Shown here in pieces: positions 26,474 to 34,411 of a DNA stretch of 45,880 nt (the first letter of the stretch is position 1; every line of letters starts with the position of its first letter). The notes under the pieces were generated by a model, which was not told where the DNA came from, did no database searches, and was given only the letters and a program-made list of their open reading frames with translations. A program made the translations under genes and the position numbers. The stretch is from assembly GCA_002437725.1 (NCBI GenBank), contig DJRF01000015.1, forward strand, positions 1 to 45,880, read 5' to 3'. This DNA comes from Treponema sp. UBA6367. GTDB lineage: Bacteria > Spirochaetota > Spirochaetia > Treponematales > Treponemataceae.

Positions 26474-27244
26474 TTATCCCAGCGCGACATCCAGAATCAT
26501 CATCAGAATAAAGCCAATTGAAAATCCGATTGTGCCTAAATTCGAGTGCGGTTTTTCAGAAGCTTCGGGAATCAGCTCTTCCACAACAACGTAGAGCATT
26601 GCGCCGGCCGCAAACGACAAAAGGTAAGGCAGGACAGGCACTATTAAATTTTTCAGAAGGATTGTAATTACCGCCGCGACAGGCTCCACAATTCCAGAAA
26701 GGACTCCGAACGCAAACGACTTGTTTTTTGACTCTCCGTTTCCTGCAAGCGACATTGAAATTATCGCGCCTTCCGGAAAATTCTGAATTGCAATTCCTGC
26801 CGAAAGAGCCGCAGCCGCTGCAAATCCCAGGCTCTGCGCAGAAAACGCCGCAAAGACAACGCCGACCGCCATTCCCTCCGGAATATTGTGGAGCGTAACT
26901 GCAAGAAACATCATGGTGCTTTGCTTGAGCTTTGCTTTTAAGCCTTCGGGTTTTTCCGAGTCAACATGAAGATGCGGAATCAGAACATCGAGCAAAAAAA
27001 GAAATGCAATTCCAGCCGCAGTTCCAGTTGCCGCCGGAATAAACGCAAGTTTTCCCATTGAAGATGAACTGTCTATTGAAGGAATTATAAGCGACCACAC
27101 AGAAGCCGCAACCATTACTCCAGATGCAAATCCCAAAAGAAATTTCTGGACATTTTTATTTAAACTTTTCCCAAGAAAGTAAACGCAGGCTGAGCCCAAT
27201 GTGGTTCCAAGAAAAGGAATCAGAATTCCATAAAAAGTATTCAT
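26474..27244 (-). CDS. ZIP-family divalent metal transporter
   Basis: The 256-residue inner-membrane protein has about eight helices with the ZIP metal-site signatures HNIPEGMAVGV (near residue 118) and QNFPEGAIISMSL (near residue 154), and a short His-containing loop (LIPHLHVDSE). It probably imports zinc, iron or manganese. It converges on the ATC-hydrolase-like gene and stands alone. Confidence 0.9.
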   Translation of the reverse strand: MNTFYGILIPFLGTTLGSACVYFLGKSLNKNVQKFLLGFASGVMVAASVWSLIIPSIDSSSSMGKLAFIPAATGTAAGIAFLFLLDVLIPHLHVDSEKPEGLKAKLKQSTMMFLAVTLHNIPEGMAVGVVFAAFSAQSLGFAAAAALSAGIAIQNFPEGAIISMSLAGNGESKNKSFAFGVLSGIVEPVAAVITILLKNLIVPVLPYLLSFAAGAMLYVVVEELIPEASEKPHSNLGTIGFSIGFILMMILDVALG

Positions 27245-27644
27245 GCTCTGATTATAGATTTAAAGAAGCGCAGTTTCAATGTTCGGATTTCGGCTGGAAG
27301 TTGACGGCATGACACCAATATGTTATATAAAATGAAAGGAAATGCCCGAATTTTGGGTTATCTCCACTAAATGCGATAATAGCCGCCGCAGTAGGTCAAA
27401 CTTGGCGGTTATTTTTTACTCTACTTATTTTTTAGGTAAGCGAGAGCGGCAATAACTGTGCCTGCAGCGGAAACTTAATTCATATATCATAAAAAATAAA
27501 GTAACTAAGTTGCCCGAACAAAGTAACTATATTTACTCAACATACTGGGTATATTTTTCTTTCTGCCTCATCTTCCTGCTGCAAGGTTTTATCTCCCATA
27601 AGCCAAATCCAGAAAATTTTTGAGGATGCCCTAAATGGATTTCT
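27245..27644. other. Intergenic region, 400 bp, with one terminator
   Basis: No gene is evident. It holds a plus-sense hairpin and T run (27378-27417) and a direct repeat of AAAGTAACT near 27500-27530. Confidence 0.5.
27378..27417 (+). terminator. Rho-independent terminator-like hairpin
   Basis: AATAGCCGCC pairs with GGCGGTTATT (one G-U pair) around a 13-14 nt loop, followed by a T run. It has no obvious gene upstream on its strand. Confidence 0.5.
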
Positions 27645-28265
27645 TCACATTCCAAACCGCCTGATGAATTCCTTTTTGTCGTTGATGCCGGTTTTTTCGT
27701 AGATGCTTGAGATATAGTTTTCCACGGCGCGCTGTCTTATCTGCAGTTTTTCGGCAATCTGCGTGTTTGAAAAGTTTTGCAGAATCAAGGCCATCACCTG
27801 CTTTTCTCTTTGCGTAAGCGCGTCTGTAAACGAATTGAATTCTACAAGATTTTCCCGCAATTCTTTTTGGACAAAAGTTTTTCCGCTGAAAGCGTTTTCC
27901 ATGCATTCTATGAGCTCGTCCGACGGCGCGTTTTTTGAAACATAGCCCGCAGCTCCGTTTTGAATTGCCGTCTGGACTATTCCTGCCGAAAAGAACATTG
28001 AGTACACTATGATTTTTAGTTCCGGATAAAGCGAGTGAAGCTCTGCGATAAAGTCAAAGCCCGCGTCGTCGCCAGAAAAATTAAGGTCGGAAATCACAAG
28101 GTCCGGAAGCGTGTTTCCGCCCGACAAAAGCGAAAGCTCAGAAAGCGCCTGTTCAGGCTCGCCGGCATTACCTTTGCAAACCCAGCCAGATTTTTTTTCG
28201 ATGTAGGAAATCGTGCCGATGCGCAAAAGCTCGTGGTCGTCAACAATGTAAAATGTTTTTGCCAT
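27645..28265 (-). CDS. LuxR/NarL-family response regulator
   Basis: The 206-residue protein has a receiver domain with DDH at the start, phospho-acceptor Asp60 (LVISD), a switch Ser/Tyr (IVYSMF) and Lys in SKNAP. A LuxR-type HTH fills residues 146-206 (LTQREKQVMALI, IAEKLQIRQRAVENYISSIYEK). It follows the histidine kinase by 3 bp, so they are a cognate pair. I infer that it binds the inverted repeat GTGCGTAAAACGCAC found ahead of its own operon and four nearby surface-protein genes, because NarL-type regulators bind such short palindromes and the repeat sits where a class II activator would. Confidence 0.92.
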   Translation of the reverse strand: MAKTFYIVDDHELLRIGTISYIEKKSGWVCKGNAGEPEQALSELSLLSGGNTLPDLVISDLNFSGDDAGFDFIAELHSLYPELKIIVYSMFFSAGIVQTAIQNGAAGYVSKNAPSDELIECMENAFSGKTFVQKELRENLVEFNSFTDALTQREKQVMALILQNFSNTQIAEKLQIRQRAVENYISSIYEKTGINDKKEFIRRFGM

Positions 28266-28268
28266 TTT

Positions 28269-29486
28269 TCACACCTCCACCGTTATCTGCGTTCCAAAAT
28301 CCGGCGCGGAAGAGAACGTCACTTTTCCGTTGAGAAGCCTTGCCCTCTCGCAGATATTGCGGACTCCAAAATGGGATTCCTTGGACTTTTCAAAAACGGC
28401 ACAGTTTATCTCTTTTACAAGCTCCCCGTCCATTCCGCAGCCGTCGTCGGAAATTATGATTTTAAAATGGCTCCCTGGATTTTTTGTAGCCATCGCCCGC
28501 GCCGGAAATGCCTTTTTCAATGCCGCTTTTTGTCCGGCGTTTTCGGCAGGTCCGGCCTCCGGTGCGCTTCTCTTAAAAAACACCGTGACTTCGTTCGCGC
28601 CCGCGTGATTCTTTATATTCTGCAGCGCTTCCTGCACAATCCGGTAAACATTCAAGAGCCCGTCGCTATTCAAGCAGGAAAAGTCAACACCGTTTTCCGC
28701 AATCAGACGGAACTGGAAAGCGTCTCCGAAAATCTTTTTTGCAAAGACATTCACCAAAGAAAGCAGATTGTCTTTTGTAATGCTCGGCGGAGTCAGGTTG
28801 TAGCAGAGATTTCTGATTTCCTCAATGTTCTGGTTTTGCGTTTCAATAATCTTAGCCGCCGTGCCTCTGTCAGAAATATTTTCCGCAAGAAGAGAAACAT
28901 ACCGCAAATTCTGCGCGACGCTGTCGTGGAGCTCCCGGCTGATTCTTTTGCGCTCGGCTTCCTGAACCAAAATCGAATGCTGCAAAAAGGCCTGCGAACT
29001 GTAAAGCATCTTGTCTTTTTCAAGCCCTTCCTTCATGTTCAGAATGACAAGAGCAGCTCCGCCAATCAGAATCGTAAGCGTAAAATAAATGAAGAATTCG
29101 TACAGCTTTTGGTGCGTGTCTTCAAGAGATTCGTTTTTGTTTTTTAGAAAACTCATAAAAACCCTGTCCATTTCGTGAACAGCAAGCAGAATCTCTTCCT
29201 TATGGTTTTCTTTTTCCAAAATGAGCGGCCGCAGCCCCTCCGCCAGGGAAATGCAGAGCGCAATCTGATTCTCTGCCAGCTCTTTTAATGCCATGTCGCT
29301 GTTAAAGCATTTAGTGTCAAAGCGTTTAAGCGTGCCGATAAAATCCTCAAGAGAGGAGGCGTCCTGCATTGCGCAAAATTCGTTCCAGAAGCCGCAGACT
29401 GCATCCGTGCCGTTTTTATCCGGAGCTTTTTGCGCGCATGAAGCGAGAAAAACGATAACTGTAAGAAGCAAAAGGAGTTTTTTCAT
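28269..29486 (-). CDS. Membrane histidine kinase with lipoprotein signal (HisKA_3 type)
   Basis: The 405-residue protein starts with a signal peptide ending in a lipobox (FLASC, Cys17), unusual for a kinase. A periplasmic domain (about 18-130) precedes one membrane helix (131-149). The dimerisation helix contains the phospho-acceptor RKRISRELHDSV (His187), and the HATPase domain has YRIVQEALQNIKNH (N box) and SDDGCGMDG (G box). A low-complexity Ala/Pro insert lies between those boxes. No ribosome-binding site precedes the ATG, and the upstream gene overlaps by 71 bp in the frame shown, so translation may depend on coupling that the G10 tract controls. Confidence 0.9.
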   Translation of the reverse strand: MKKLLLLLTVIVFLASCAQKAPDKNGTDAVCGFWNEFCAMQDASSLEDFIGTLKRFDTKCFNSDMALKELAENQIALCISLAEGLRPLILEKENHKEEILLAVHEMDRVFMSFLKNKNESLEDTHQKLYEFFIYFTLTILIGGAALVILNMKEGLEKDKMLYSSQAFLQHSILVQEAERKRISRELHDSVAQNLRYVSLLAENISDRGTAAKIIETQNQNIEEIRNLCYNLTPPSITKDNLLSLVNVFAKKIFGDAFQFRLIAENGVDFSCLNSDGLLNVYRIVQEALQNIKNHAGANEVTVFFKRSAPEAGPAENAGQKAALKKAFPARAMATKNPGSHFKIIISDDGCGMDGELVKEINCAVFEKSKESHFGVRNICERARLLNGKVTFSSAPDFGTQITVEV

Positions 29487-30153
29487 ATTTTCTATACCGA
29501 GTCAAAGCCGGCATCCTGCCGCCGCTCTTTACCCCCCCCCCGTGCATAATTTTACTATACAGCCTGCTGATTCCAAAGCCCGAAAAGGTTGTAATCACTC
29601 TGTCCAAAACGGTGACGGGAATGCGGCCTATAATTGAGGAAAAAAGGAAATTCATATATTCGTCGCCGTTGAAGGCAAAAATAAATGTGTTGAAATACCA
29701 GTCTTTTTGGAACAGTTTTTGCGCAAACCAATTTATCAAGCCCGAAACAACGCTGCACGCAAGCCCTGCAAGAACCGAAGCGGTAAGAATGTACAGAAAG
29801 GTCAGGTTCACGCCCTTCTTGAGATTTTCCTTTTTGCGGATAAAAAGCCATGTAACAAGAATAATCGTGAACGCGGAAAGCGTGTACAAGAAGACAAAAT
29901 CAGTTTTTCCATCGCGGATTTTAAGCTTTACGCAGGTAAAAGAAATGAACAGAAGATATTCGATAAGAGAGGCAAGCGGCCCGAACAAAAACAGGGCGGC
30001 AATCATAAAAATGGTGTCGAAGAAAAACGGCGACTTTAAGACGTCCTGAAAAAAAGAAGCCGCAAGCAAATCGCACACGCTGAAAATGAGGATTGTAATG
30101 GCAACAATAAAAAAATGCCTTTTGCCGAATTTTGCAGTGTTTCCGTTCATCAT
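29416..30153 (-). CDS. Polytopic membrane protein, first gene of the sensor operon
   Basis: The 245-residue frame has about six hydrophobic helices and a loop pattern (FFFDTIFMIAALFLFGPLAS, late ITTFSGFGISRLY) like ECF S-component or signal-sensing membrane proteins. It likely senses or binds a ligand for the kinase. Near the 3' end ten G in a row (minus strand) are read GGG GGG GGG GTA; the frame then runs 71 bp into the kinase gene. With 9 G it would stop at once, with 11 G it would stop five nt before the kinase ATG. The natural end is therefore variable. Confidence 0.75.
   Translation of the reverse strand: MMNGNTAKFGKRHFFIVAITILIFSVCDLLAASFFQDVLKSPFFFDTIFMIAALFLFGPLASLIEYLLFISFTCVKLKIRDGKTDFVFLYTLSAFTIILVTWLFIRKKENLKKGVNLTFLYILTASVLAGLACSVVSGLINWFAQKLFQKDWYFNTFIFAFNGDEYMNFLFSSIIGRIPVTVLDRVITTFSGFGISRLYSKIMHGGGVKSGGRMPALTRYRKYEKTPFASYSYRFSRFMRAKSSG
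29532..29541 (-). repeat. G10 homopolymer inside the membrane-protein gene
   Basis: A run of ten C on the plus strand (ten G in the transcript) in codons following ATGCAC. Such tracts slip during replication and cause phase variation in Treponema and other bacteria. Confidence 0.85.
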
Positions 30154-30159
30154 TCATAA

Positions 30160-30203
30160 AGTATAGCAAATTCCGGCGAAAAATTTCAGTGCGTTTTACG
30201 CAC
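30160..30203 (-). promoter_or_regulatory. Operator and promoter of the sensor operon
   Basis: GTGCGTAAAACGCAC (30203-30189, minus strand) lies exactly 23 nt upstream of the -10-like TATACT (30165-30160). There is no G tract. The predicted start of transcription is at or next to the ATG at 30153, so the message may be leaderless. Confidence 0.7.
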
Positions 30204-30206
30204 CGG

Positions 30207-30289
30207 GAATACGGCTTGGTCAAGGTACGTTCGCTTCGCTCTCTTAAAGCCTTGGCTCAGCCGTTTTTAGGGTTTTGATAAATCCTAAA
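30207..30289. repeat. Dispersed structured repeat, copy 2
   Basis: ACGGCTTGGTCAAGG imperfectly pairs with CCTTGGCTCAGCCGT (30250-30264), then a hairpin TTTAGG...CCTAAA with loop GTTTTGATAA. It matches the copy at 21039-21079; the two terminal stems differ by a compensatory pair (A-T versus G-C). Confidence 0.5.
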
Positions 30290-30290
30290 T

Positions 30291-30323
30291 AAAAAAAGGC
30301 CTCCCATAAAAACAGGAAGCCTT
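30291..30323 (-). terminator. Terminator of the small lipoprotein gene
   Basis: On the minus strand AGGCTTCC pairs with GGGAGGCCT around an AT loop, followed by a T run (A run at 30291-30297 on the plus strand). Confidence 0.7.
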
Positions 30324-30355
30324 TCACAAAGTCTTTAGCGGATTAAGCCGCAGGA

Positions 30356-30784
30356 CTATTGTTTTACATATTTATCATAACTAGAGTCATTCACGTCAAC
30401 TCTAGCTGGAGTATCACATACCTCAAGATAGAATACGCCGTCCTTGATTTCCAAGGAAACTTTCTCCCAGCCGCTTTTTGTTCCGTTATGCTCTACAACT
30501 GTAAAATCCAGCTTTCCGTTTGTAAAATCTCCAGAAGTAATTGCATACGTTCCTTTATAATCTGTGCTTGTATAGTTAAAAGCAGGCTTTGTTTCTATAC
30601 ATTCCCAGGTATTATCTGCATAGAAATAAATTGTTTCTGTTCCATAACTTTGAGTATAAGTAAACGCTGCCAACGCTCCTGAGCCTGAGCCGCCGTCATC
30701 ATTGCCATTAGAGCAAGATGCGAATCCAAATCCAAGCGCTGCGACCGCCGCAAGCACTGCCAATGCTTTTAAAAATTTCTTCAT
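30356..30784 (-). CDS. Small lipoprotein with a beta-rich domain
   Basis: The 142-residue product has a lipoprotein signal (AALGFGFASC, lipobox FASC) and a short Gly/Ser/Asp linker. The folded part (TETIYFYADNTWE, KGTYAITSGDF, KLDFTVVEHNG, VSLEIKDGVFYLEV) resembles the repeated N-terminal domain of the FGE lipoprotein at 38131-39852. A good AAGGAG site precedes the ATG. It lies behind an operator-poly-G promoter, so surface-exposed, phase-variable expression is likely. Function unknown. Confidence 0.85.
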   Translation of the reverse strand: MKKFLKALAVLAAVAALGFGFASCSNGNDDGGSGSGALAAFTYTQSYGTETIYFYADNTWECIETKPAFNYTSTDYKGTYAITSGDFTNGKLDFTVVEHNGTKSGWEKVSLEIKDGVFYLEVCDTPARVDVNDSSYDKYVKQ

Positions 30785-30815
30785 AAGAAACTCCTTAAAA
30801 AATTAATATGGCAGT

Positions 30816-30860
30816 ATTTTACAGGGCAAGGGGGGGGGAGCGAAAGTGCGTTTTACGCAC
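30816..30860 (-). promoter_or_regulatory. Operator, G9 spacer and -10 box of the small lipoprotein gene
   Basis: The inverted repeat GTGCGTAAAACGCAC (30860-30846) is 24 nt upstream of TAAAAT (30821-30816). Nine C (minus strand) lie between them (30838-30830). The predicted leader is about 25 nt and ends with AAGGAG. Confidence 0.75.
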
Positions 30861-30862
30861 CG

Positions 30863-30895
30863 AAAAAAAATCCACGCAAGACTTGCTTGCGTGGA
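30863..30895 (-). terminator. Terminator of the P-loop gene
   Basis: TCCACGCAAG and CTTGCGTGGA form a perfect 10-bp stem with a 5-nt loop, followed on the minus strand by eight T. It sits directly beside the operator of the next gene. Confidence 0.85.
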
Positions 30896-30914
30896 GAATA
30901 TATTTTAATTCAAA

Positions 30915-31451
30915 TTAGGAATGAATAAATGTATTTCTACCATTTAAAAATCCAAACTCATTGTCAATCACATTACAAAGTGCATCCAAAATTGACTCTG
31001 CAACATTTTCATCAATGGGGTCATCTGGTTCATCTTTTGTGTGCTTTGTGGTTTCAGAATGAGCATTGTAATTATTTGCGATATTTACGATTTCATTGTA
31101 AATATCGTCAAAATCATCTTCAACGCCCTTACAACCGCACACAATAGCATCGCAATTTGTATCAATCAATTCTTGCATTTTTTTCTGTATGATTTCTACA
31201 GTGTCGCCAGCAGTACAAATGCCAATAACTATCTTTTTGCCGTCACATTCAATGGTGATAATGCACAGTAATTCTTTAGCAGAAACTGTACCCCAAAGTA
31301 CATCCACAGTTATTTTTAAGGGAACAACATTCTTGGTATTTTTGTGCTTTCCCATATAACGAACAACAAGCCGTTCTGCAATGCTACGGATAGTATGTGT
31401 TTTTCCGCTGTTAGAAACACCACGAACTATGAAAATATGTTTGTTAAGCAT
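30915..31451 (-). CDS. P-loop protein of unknown function
   Basis: The 178-residue protein has a Walker A motif GVSNSGKTHTI near residue 11 and a Walker-B-like hydrophobic strand (DAIVCGCKG) with a preceding KKIVIGICTAGD segment, suggesting a small single-domain NTPase or kinase. The C-terminus is acidic (KDEPDDPIDENV). I recognise no family. It follows the LRR lipoprotein gene by 17 bp and probably shares its phase-variable promoter. Confidence 0.65.
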   Translation of the reverse strand: MLNKHIFIVRGVSNSGKTHTIRSIAERLVVRYMGKHKNTKNVVPLKITVDVLWGTVSAKELLCIITIECDGKKIVIGICTAGDTVEIIQKKMQELIDTNCDAIVCGCKGVEDDFDDIYNEIVNIANNYNAHSETTKHTKDEPDDPIDENVAESILDALCNVIDNEFGFLNGRNTFIHS

Positions 31452-31468
31452 AATTCAGTTTCCTAAAA

Positions 31469-32707
31469 TTACAAATCATAAAAGAATTGCTGTTTAATAA
31501 ACTGATACTTTTCATTGTCGAAGCCTAAATCGGTAGCGAATTCTTTCAGACAAGAATTTAGTTCATTATTAAGCATTTCTCGACAATTCCATATTTCTTG
31601 AACTTTGTTTTCTATAATTTTTGTATCCTTTAGTTTTTCTTGGAATGCAAGCGATTGTGCTATCTTTGATTTTTCGCCACATGAAAAAAAATATGCAAGC
31701 GATTTTTCAAATTCGTCTATTCCATGGTTTCCACCGTCATGATAACTGCAATCAACACCCCAGTCTTTATAATAACCAAAATAGTCGTCGACAATGCCTA
31801 TGAGGGAAGACGCGCAAACCGTCCAATCATCAGACCAATTGATTTCAGAAAGGTTGTCACAATCCCAGAAAGCTTGCGCTCCAATCCATTTTACGCTCTT
31901 TGGAATTGTAAGGTTTGAAATTCTTGTGTTTTCAAATGCAGATGAACCAATATACAAAAGCCCTTCTGGTAAAGAAATTTCTCTTAAAGGTCCAGGATGA
32001 TTCAGTGTATGGAAAGTAGTACCACGGAAAGCGCCATCAGCGATAAACTTAACACTCGGCGGAATTGTGACTTTAGTTATAGGACCTGCGCTTCCATCAA
32101 ATATGCTTTGACTGATTATCTTTAAATTTGGAGGAAGTTCACATGATGTATATGTTCCAAAACCAAGACGGCCAAAATTATAAATCCCATCATTAAAGAG
32201 AACTTCTAGTGTTGAAGGCAAAATCAAAGTATAACATTCAGAAACACCAGATGACAGCCCCGCAATGTATCTAACTCCTTCAGGAATAAGTATTGCACTT
32301 GGATATCTTTTTGAAAAAGTTCCGCCATGACAAGTCATTTGTCCAAGTGATTTAATTCCTACAACAGGAAAGCCTTGTATTGTTGCAGGAATTACATAAC
32401 AGGTACGAGGTGTTTTTTTGTCAATAAAGTCTTTACCAATAAAATCAGTAATGATTACGCCTTTTTTATCTTTTGTAAAAACAACTTTAAAGTCAGCATC
32501 AGTAAGCGGCTCTGCCTTTAGTAATTCCTTTACGGTAATAGGCTTACGTTTTTTAAAGTCGTTTTCGCCAGTAAAAAAGCCATAAATTTTTTGTTTTTCC
32601 AAATCACTAGAAGCGGTGTCATTGTTTTTCTTTTTTCCACCACAAGAAGTAAACATTACTGATGTCATCATCAATAAACCAAGAGTTAGAAAAAAATGTT
32701 TTTTCAT
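31469..32707 (-). CDS. BspA-like LRR_5 lipoprotein
   Basis: The 412-residue protein has a lipoprotein signal (VMFTSCGG, lipobox FTSC) and a Lys/Asn-rich linker. From about residue 90 to 300 there are LRR_5-type repeats of the Treponema BspA kind, with recurring PEGVRYIAG, PPNLKIISQSIF, PPSVKFIADGAFRG, PEGLLYIGSSAFE and PKSVKWIGAQAF. Such proteins are surface adhesins in oral treponemes and Bacteroidetes. A helical C-terminus follows. Its promoter has the shared operator and a G9 spacer. Confidence 0.9.
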   Translation of the reverse strand: MKKHFFLTLGLLMMTSVMFTSCGGKKKNNDTASSDLEKQKIYGFFTGENDFKKRKPITVKELLKAEPLTDADFKVVFTKDKKGVIITDFIGKDFIDKKTPRTCYVIPATIQGFPVVGIKSLGQMTCHGGTFSKRYPSAILIPEGVRYIAGLSSGVSECYTLILPSTLEVLFNDGIYNFGRLGFGTYTSCELPPNLKIISQSIFDGSAGPITKVTIPPSVKFIADGAFRGTTFHTLNHPGPLREISLPEGLLYIGSSAFENTRISNLTIPKSVKWIGAQAFWDCDNLSEINWSDDWTVCASSLIGIVDDYFGYYKDWGVDCSYHDGGNHGIDEFEKSLAYFFSCGEKSKIAQSLAFQEKLKDTKIIENKVQEIWNCREMLNNELNSCLKEFATDLGFDNEKYQFIKQQFFYDL

Positions 32708-32771
32708 TTTATTATTATCTCCTTCAACATTTTTCTACTGCGAAAAATAACGAATATTTTGCAGTAGAATT

Positions 32772-32816
32772 ATTTTACAGGGCAAGGGGGGGGGAGCGAA
32801 AGTGCGTTTTACGCAC
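32772..32816 (-). promoter_or_regulatory. Operator, G9 spacer and -10 box of the LRR lipoprotein gene
   Basis: GTGCGTAAAACGCAC (32816-32802) is 24 nt upstream of TAAAAT (32777-32772), with nine C (minus strand) between (32794-32786). The predicted leader is about 58 nt. Confidence 0.75.
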
Positions 32817-32837
32817 CGAAATTAAAGGCTGGTTTTT

Positions 32838-32920
32838 TATCCCGAGAAAAATGTAAGATTTCTCCCTTTTTATCCCAAGAAAAATGTGCTGCTTTTATTG
32901 AATTATCCCAAGAAAAGTGT
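32838..32920 (+). repeat. Three 17-bp iterons at 33-bp spacing before DUF4143 ATPase 2
   Basis: TATCCCGAGAAAAATGT (32838), TATCCCAAGAAAAATGT (32871) and TATCCCAAGAAAAGTGT (32904) start exactly 33 bp apart; the last ends 12 bp before the ATG. They cover the whole likely promoter. Confidence 0.85.
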
Positions 32921-32932
32921 GATAATAAAATT

Positions 32933-34225
32933 ATGAAGCGAAGACTGTACAAAGATTTAGCCGCATGGAAGAATTCTCAAAACCGCAAACCGCTCATTTT
33001 GGAAGGCGCCCGTCAGGTCGGCAAAACATGGCTTTTAGACGAATTTGGCAAAAACGAATATGAGCATTATATTAAAATCAACTGCGACAATAATCCGGAA
33101 GTAAAAGACCTTTTTATTGACTACGATGTAAAGAGAATCCTGAGGATTATTTCTGCGATTTCTCACACTTCGGTTGTTCCAGGAAAAACATTTATTTTCT
33201 TTGATGAAATTCAGGAGCTTCCAAAGGCTCTCGGCTCGTTGAAATATTTTTGTGAAAACGCGGGCGAGTTTCATATTGCGGCCGCAGGTTCTCTTTTGGG
33301 GCTAAAAACTCGTGACGGAGAGTCCTTTCCTGTAGGAAAAGTTGATACGCTTCGTCTTTATCCGCTTAATTTTGAAGAATTTTTGCTTGCTGTCGGGGAA
33401 GAGCAAAAAGCGCAGATTTTATCATCTTGCGAATGGAACGACATAGCCTCTTTAAAATCTTCGTTTATTGAACTTTTACGGCAATATTATTTTACAGGCG
33501 GAATGCCAGAATGTGTTAAAGAATATGCGGCAAGCGGTGACGTGCTTGAAGTCAGGAAAATTCAAAAAGCGATTCTTCATGATTACGATGATGACATTGC
33601 AAAACACGCTCCAAAATCGGACATAGCAAAAATCAGAATTGTGTGGAATTCAATTCCCTCACAGCTGGCAAAGGAAAACAAAAAATTTGTGTATGGAGCA
33701 ATAAGAAAAGGAGCCAGGGCGGCAGAATATGAAAACGCAATCCAATGGCTTTGCGATGCGGGAATCGTTCATAAAATTACAAGGGTAAACAAAATCTCCA
33801 TGCCCATAAAGTTTTACGAGGATTTCAATGCATTTAAACTTTTTATGAATGACTGCGGACTTTTTGGCGCGTTCACTGACACTCCCATAAAGGACATCAT
33901 AATGGGAAATTCCATTTTTGAAGAATACAAAGGGGCATTTACAGAGCAGTATGTTGAGCAGCAAATTTCTTCTTGCAGAAAAGAAGCAATTCATTATTAT
34001 ACCAACGAAAATTCGACGAATGAAATTGATTTTGTAGTCCAAAAAGATTCCGCCGTGCTTCCAATAGAAGTAAAAGCCGAAGAAAATCTTCATTCAAGAA
34101 GTTTAAAAGCCGTGCTGGACAAAGATGAAAAATTGCGGGGCTTAAGGATTTCTATGTCGAACTACAGGGCAGAAAAGCGGTTCGACAACCTGCCTCTTTA
34201 TGCCGTATGCGCCTGGTTTTCGTAA
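32933..34225 (+). CDS. AAA_14/DUF4143 ATPase 2
   Basis: The 430-residue protein has Walker A GARQVGKT (near residue 25), Walker B IFFDEIQE, a sensor AAGSLLG, a middle helical region (PSQLAKENKKFVYGAI) and DUF4143. The DUF4143 fold keeps an intact PD-(D/E)XK-type set: EIDF followed after about 13 residues by IEVKA. So this copy may retain nuclease chemistry, unlike ATPases 1 and 3. It closely resembles ATPase 5 (40154-41488). It is divergent from the LRR lipoprotein and is preceded by three private iterons. Confidence 0.87.
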   Translation: MKRRLYKDLAAWKNSQNRKPLILEGARQVGKTWLLDEFGKNEYEHYIKINCDNNPEVKDLFIDYDVKRILRIISAISHTSVVPGKTFIFFDEIQELPKALGSLKYFCENAGEFHIAAAGSLLGLKTRDGESFPVGKVDTLRLYPLNFEEFLLAVGEEQKAQILSSCEWNDIASLKSSFIELLRQYYFTGGMPECVKEYAASGDVLEVRKIQKAILHDYDDDIAKHAPKSDIAKIRIVWNSIPSQLAKENKKFVYGAIRKGARAAEYENAIQWLCDAGIVHKITRVNKISMPIKFYEDFNAFKLFMNDCGLFGAFTDTPIKDIIMGNSIFEEYKGAFTEQYVEQQISSCRKEAIHYYTNENSTNEIDFVVQKDSAVLPIEVKAEENLHSRSLKAVLDKDEKLRGLRISMSNYRAEKRFDNLPLYAVCAWFS

Positions 34226-34318
34226 AAGTTTCTGTCAACTATTATCTTATCTATGACGGTTTTCCAAAGCGATTTGAATTTGCCGGCAAAGTGGCGATAA
34301 TTCGCTATGCGGACGATT

Positions 34319-34365
34319 AAAAAAAACTCCTTCGCCAAAAACAAAACTTTTTACAAGCGAAGGAG
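34319..34365 (-). terminator. Terminator hairpin
   Basis: CTCCTTCGC and GCGAAGGAG form a perfect 9-bp stem; on the minus strand a T run follows. It would end the beta-barrel gene transcript about 150 bp after its stop. Confidence 0.7.
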
Positions 34366-34411
34366 CGGCTTGCCGCCGGTAAACTTCTATGATGCCAGCT
34401 GTTTTTTAGAA

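Noticed and set aside
27420..27480. Minus-strand fragment reading VSAAGTVIAALAYLKNK as a small holin-like gene
   Set aside because: A stop codon directly precedes it and there is no start, so it is at most a remnant.
28035..29147. Long plus-strand ORF of 370 codons antisense to the kinase
   Set aside because: It is rich in Arg, Lys, Phe and Cys, has no domain or ribosome-binding site, and mirrors a clear kinase/regulator pair on the other strand.
32838..32920. Three evenly spaced repeats as a tiny CRISPR array
   Set aside because: Spacing is 33 bp start to start with 16-bp intervals, the repeats are 17 bp, there is no cas gene, and the array sits over a promoter; iterons fit better.
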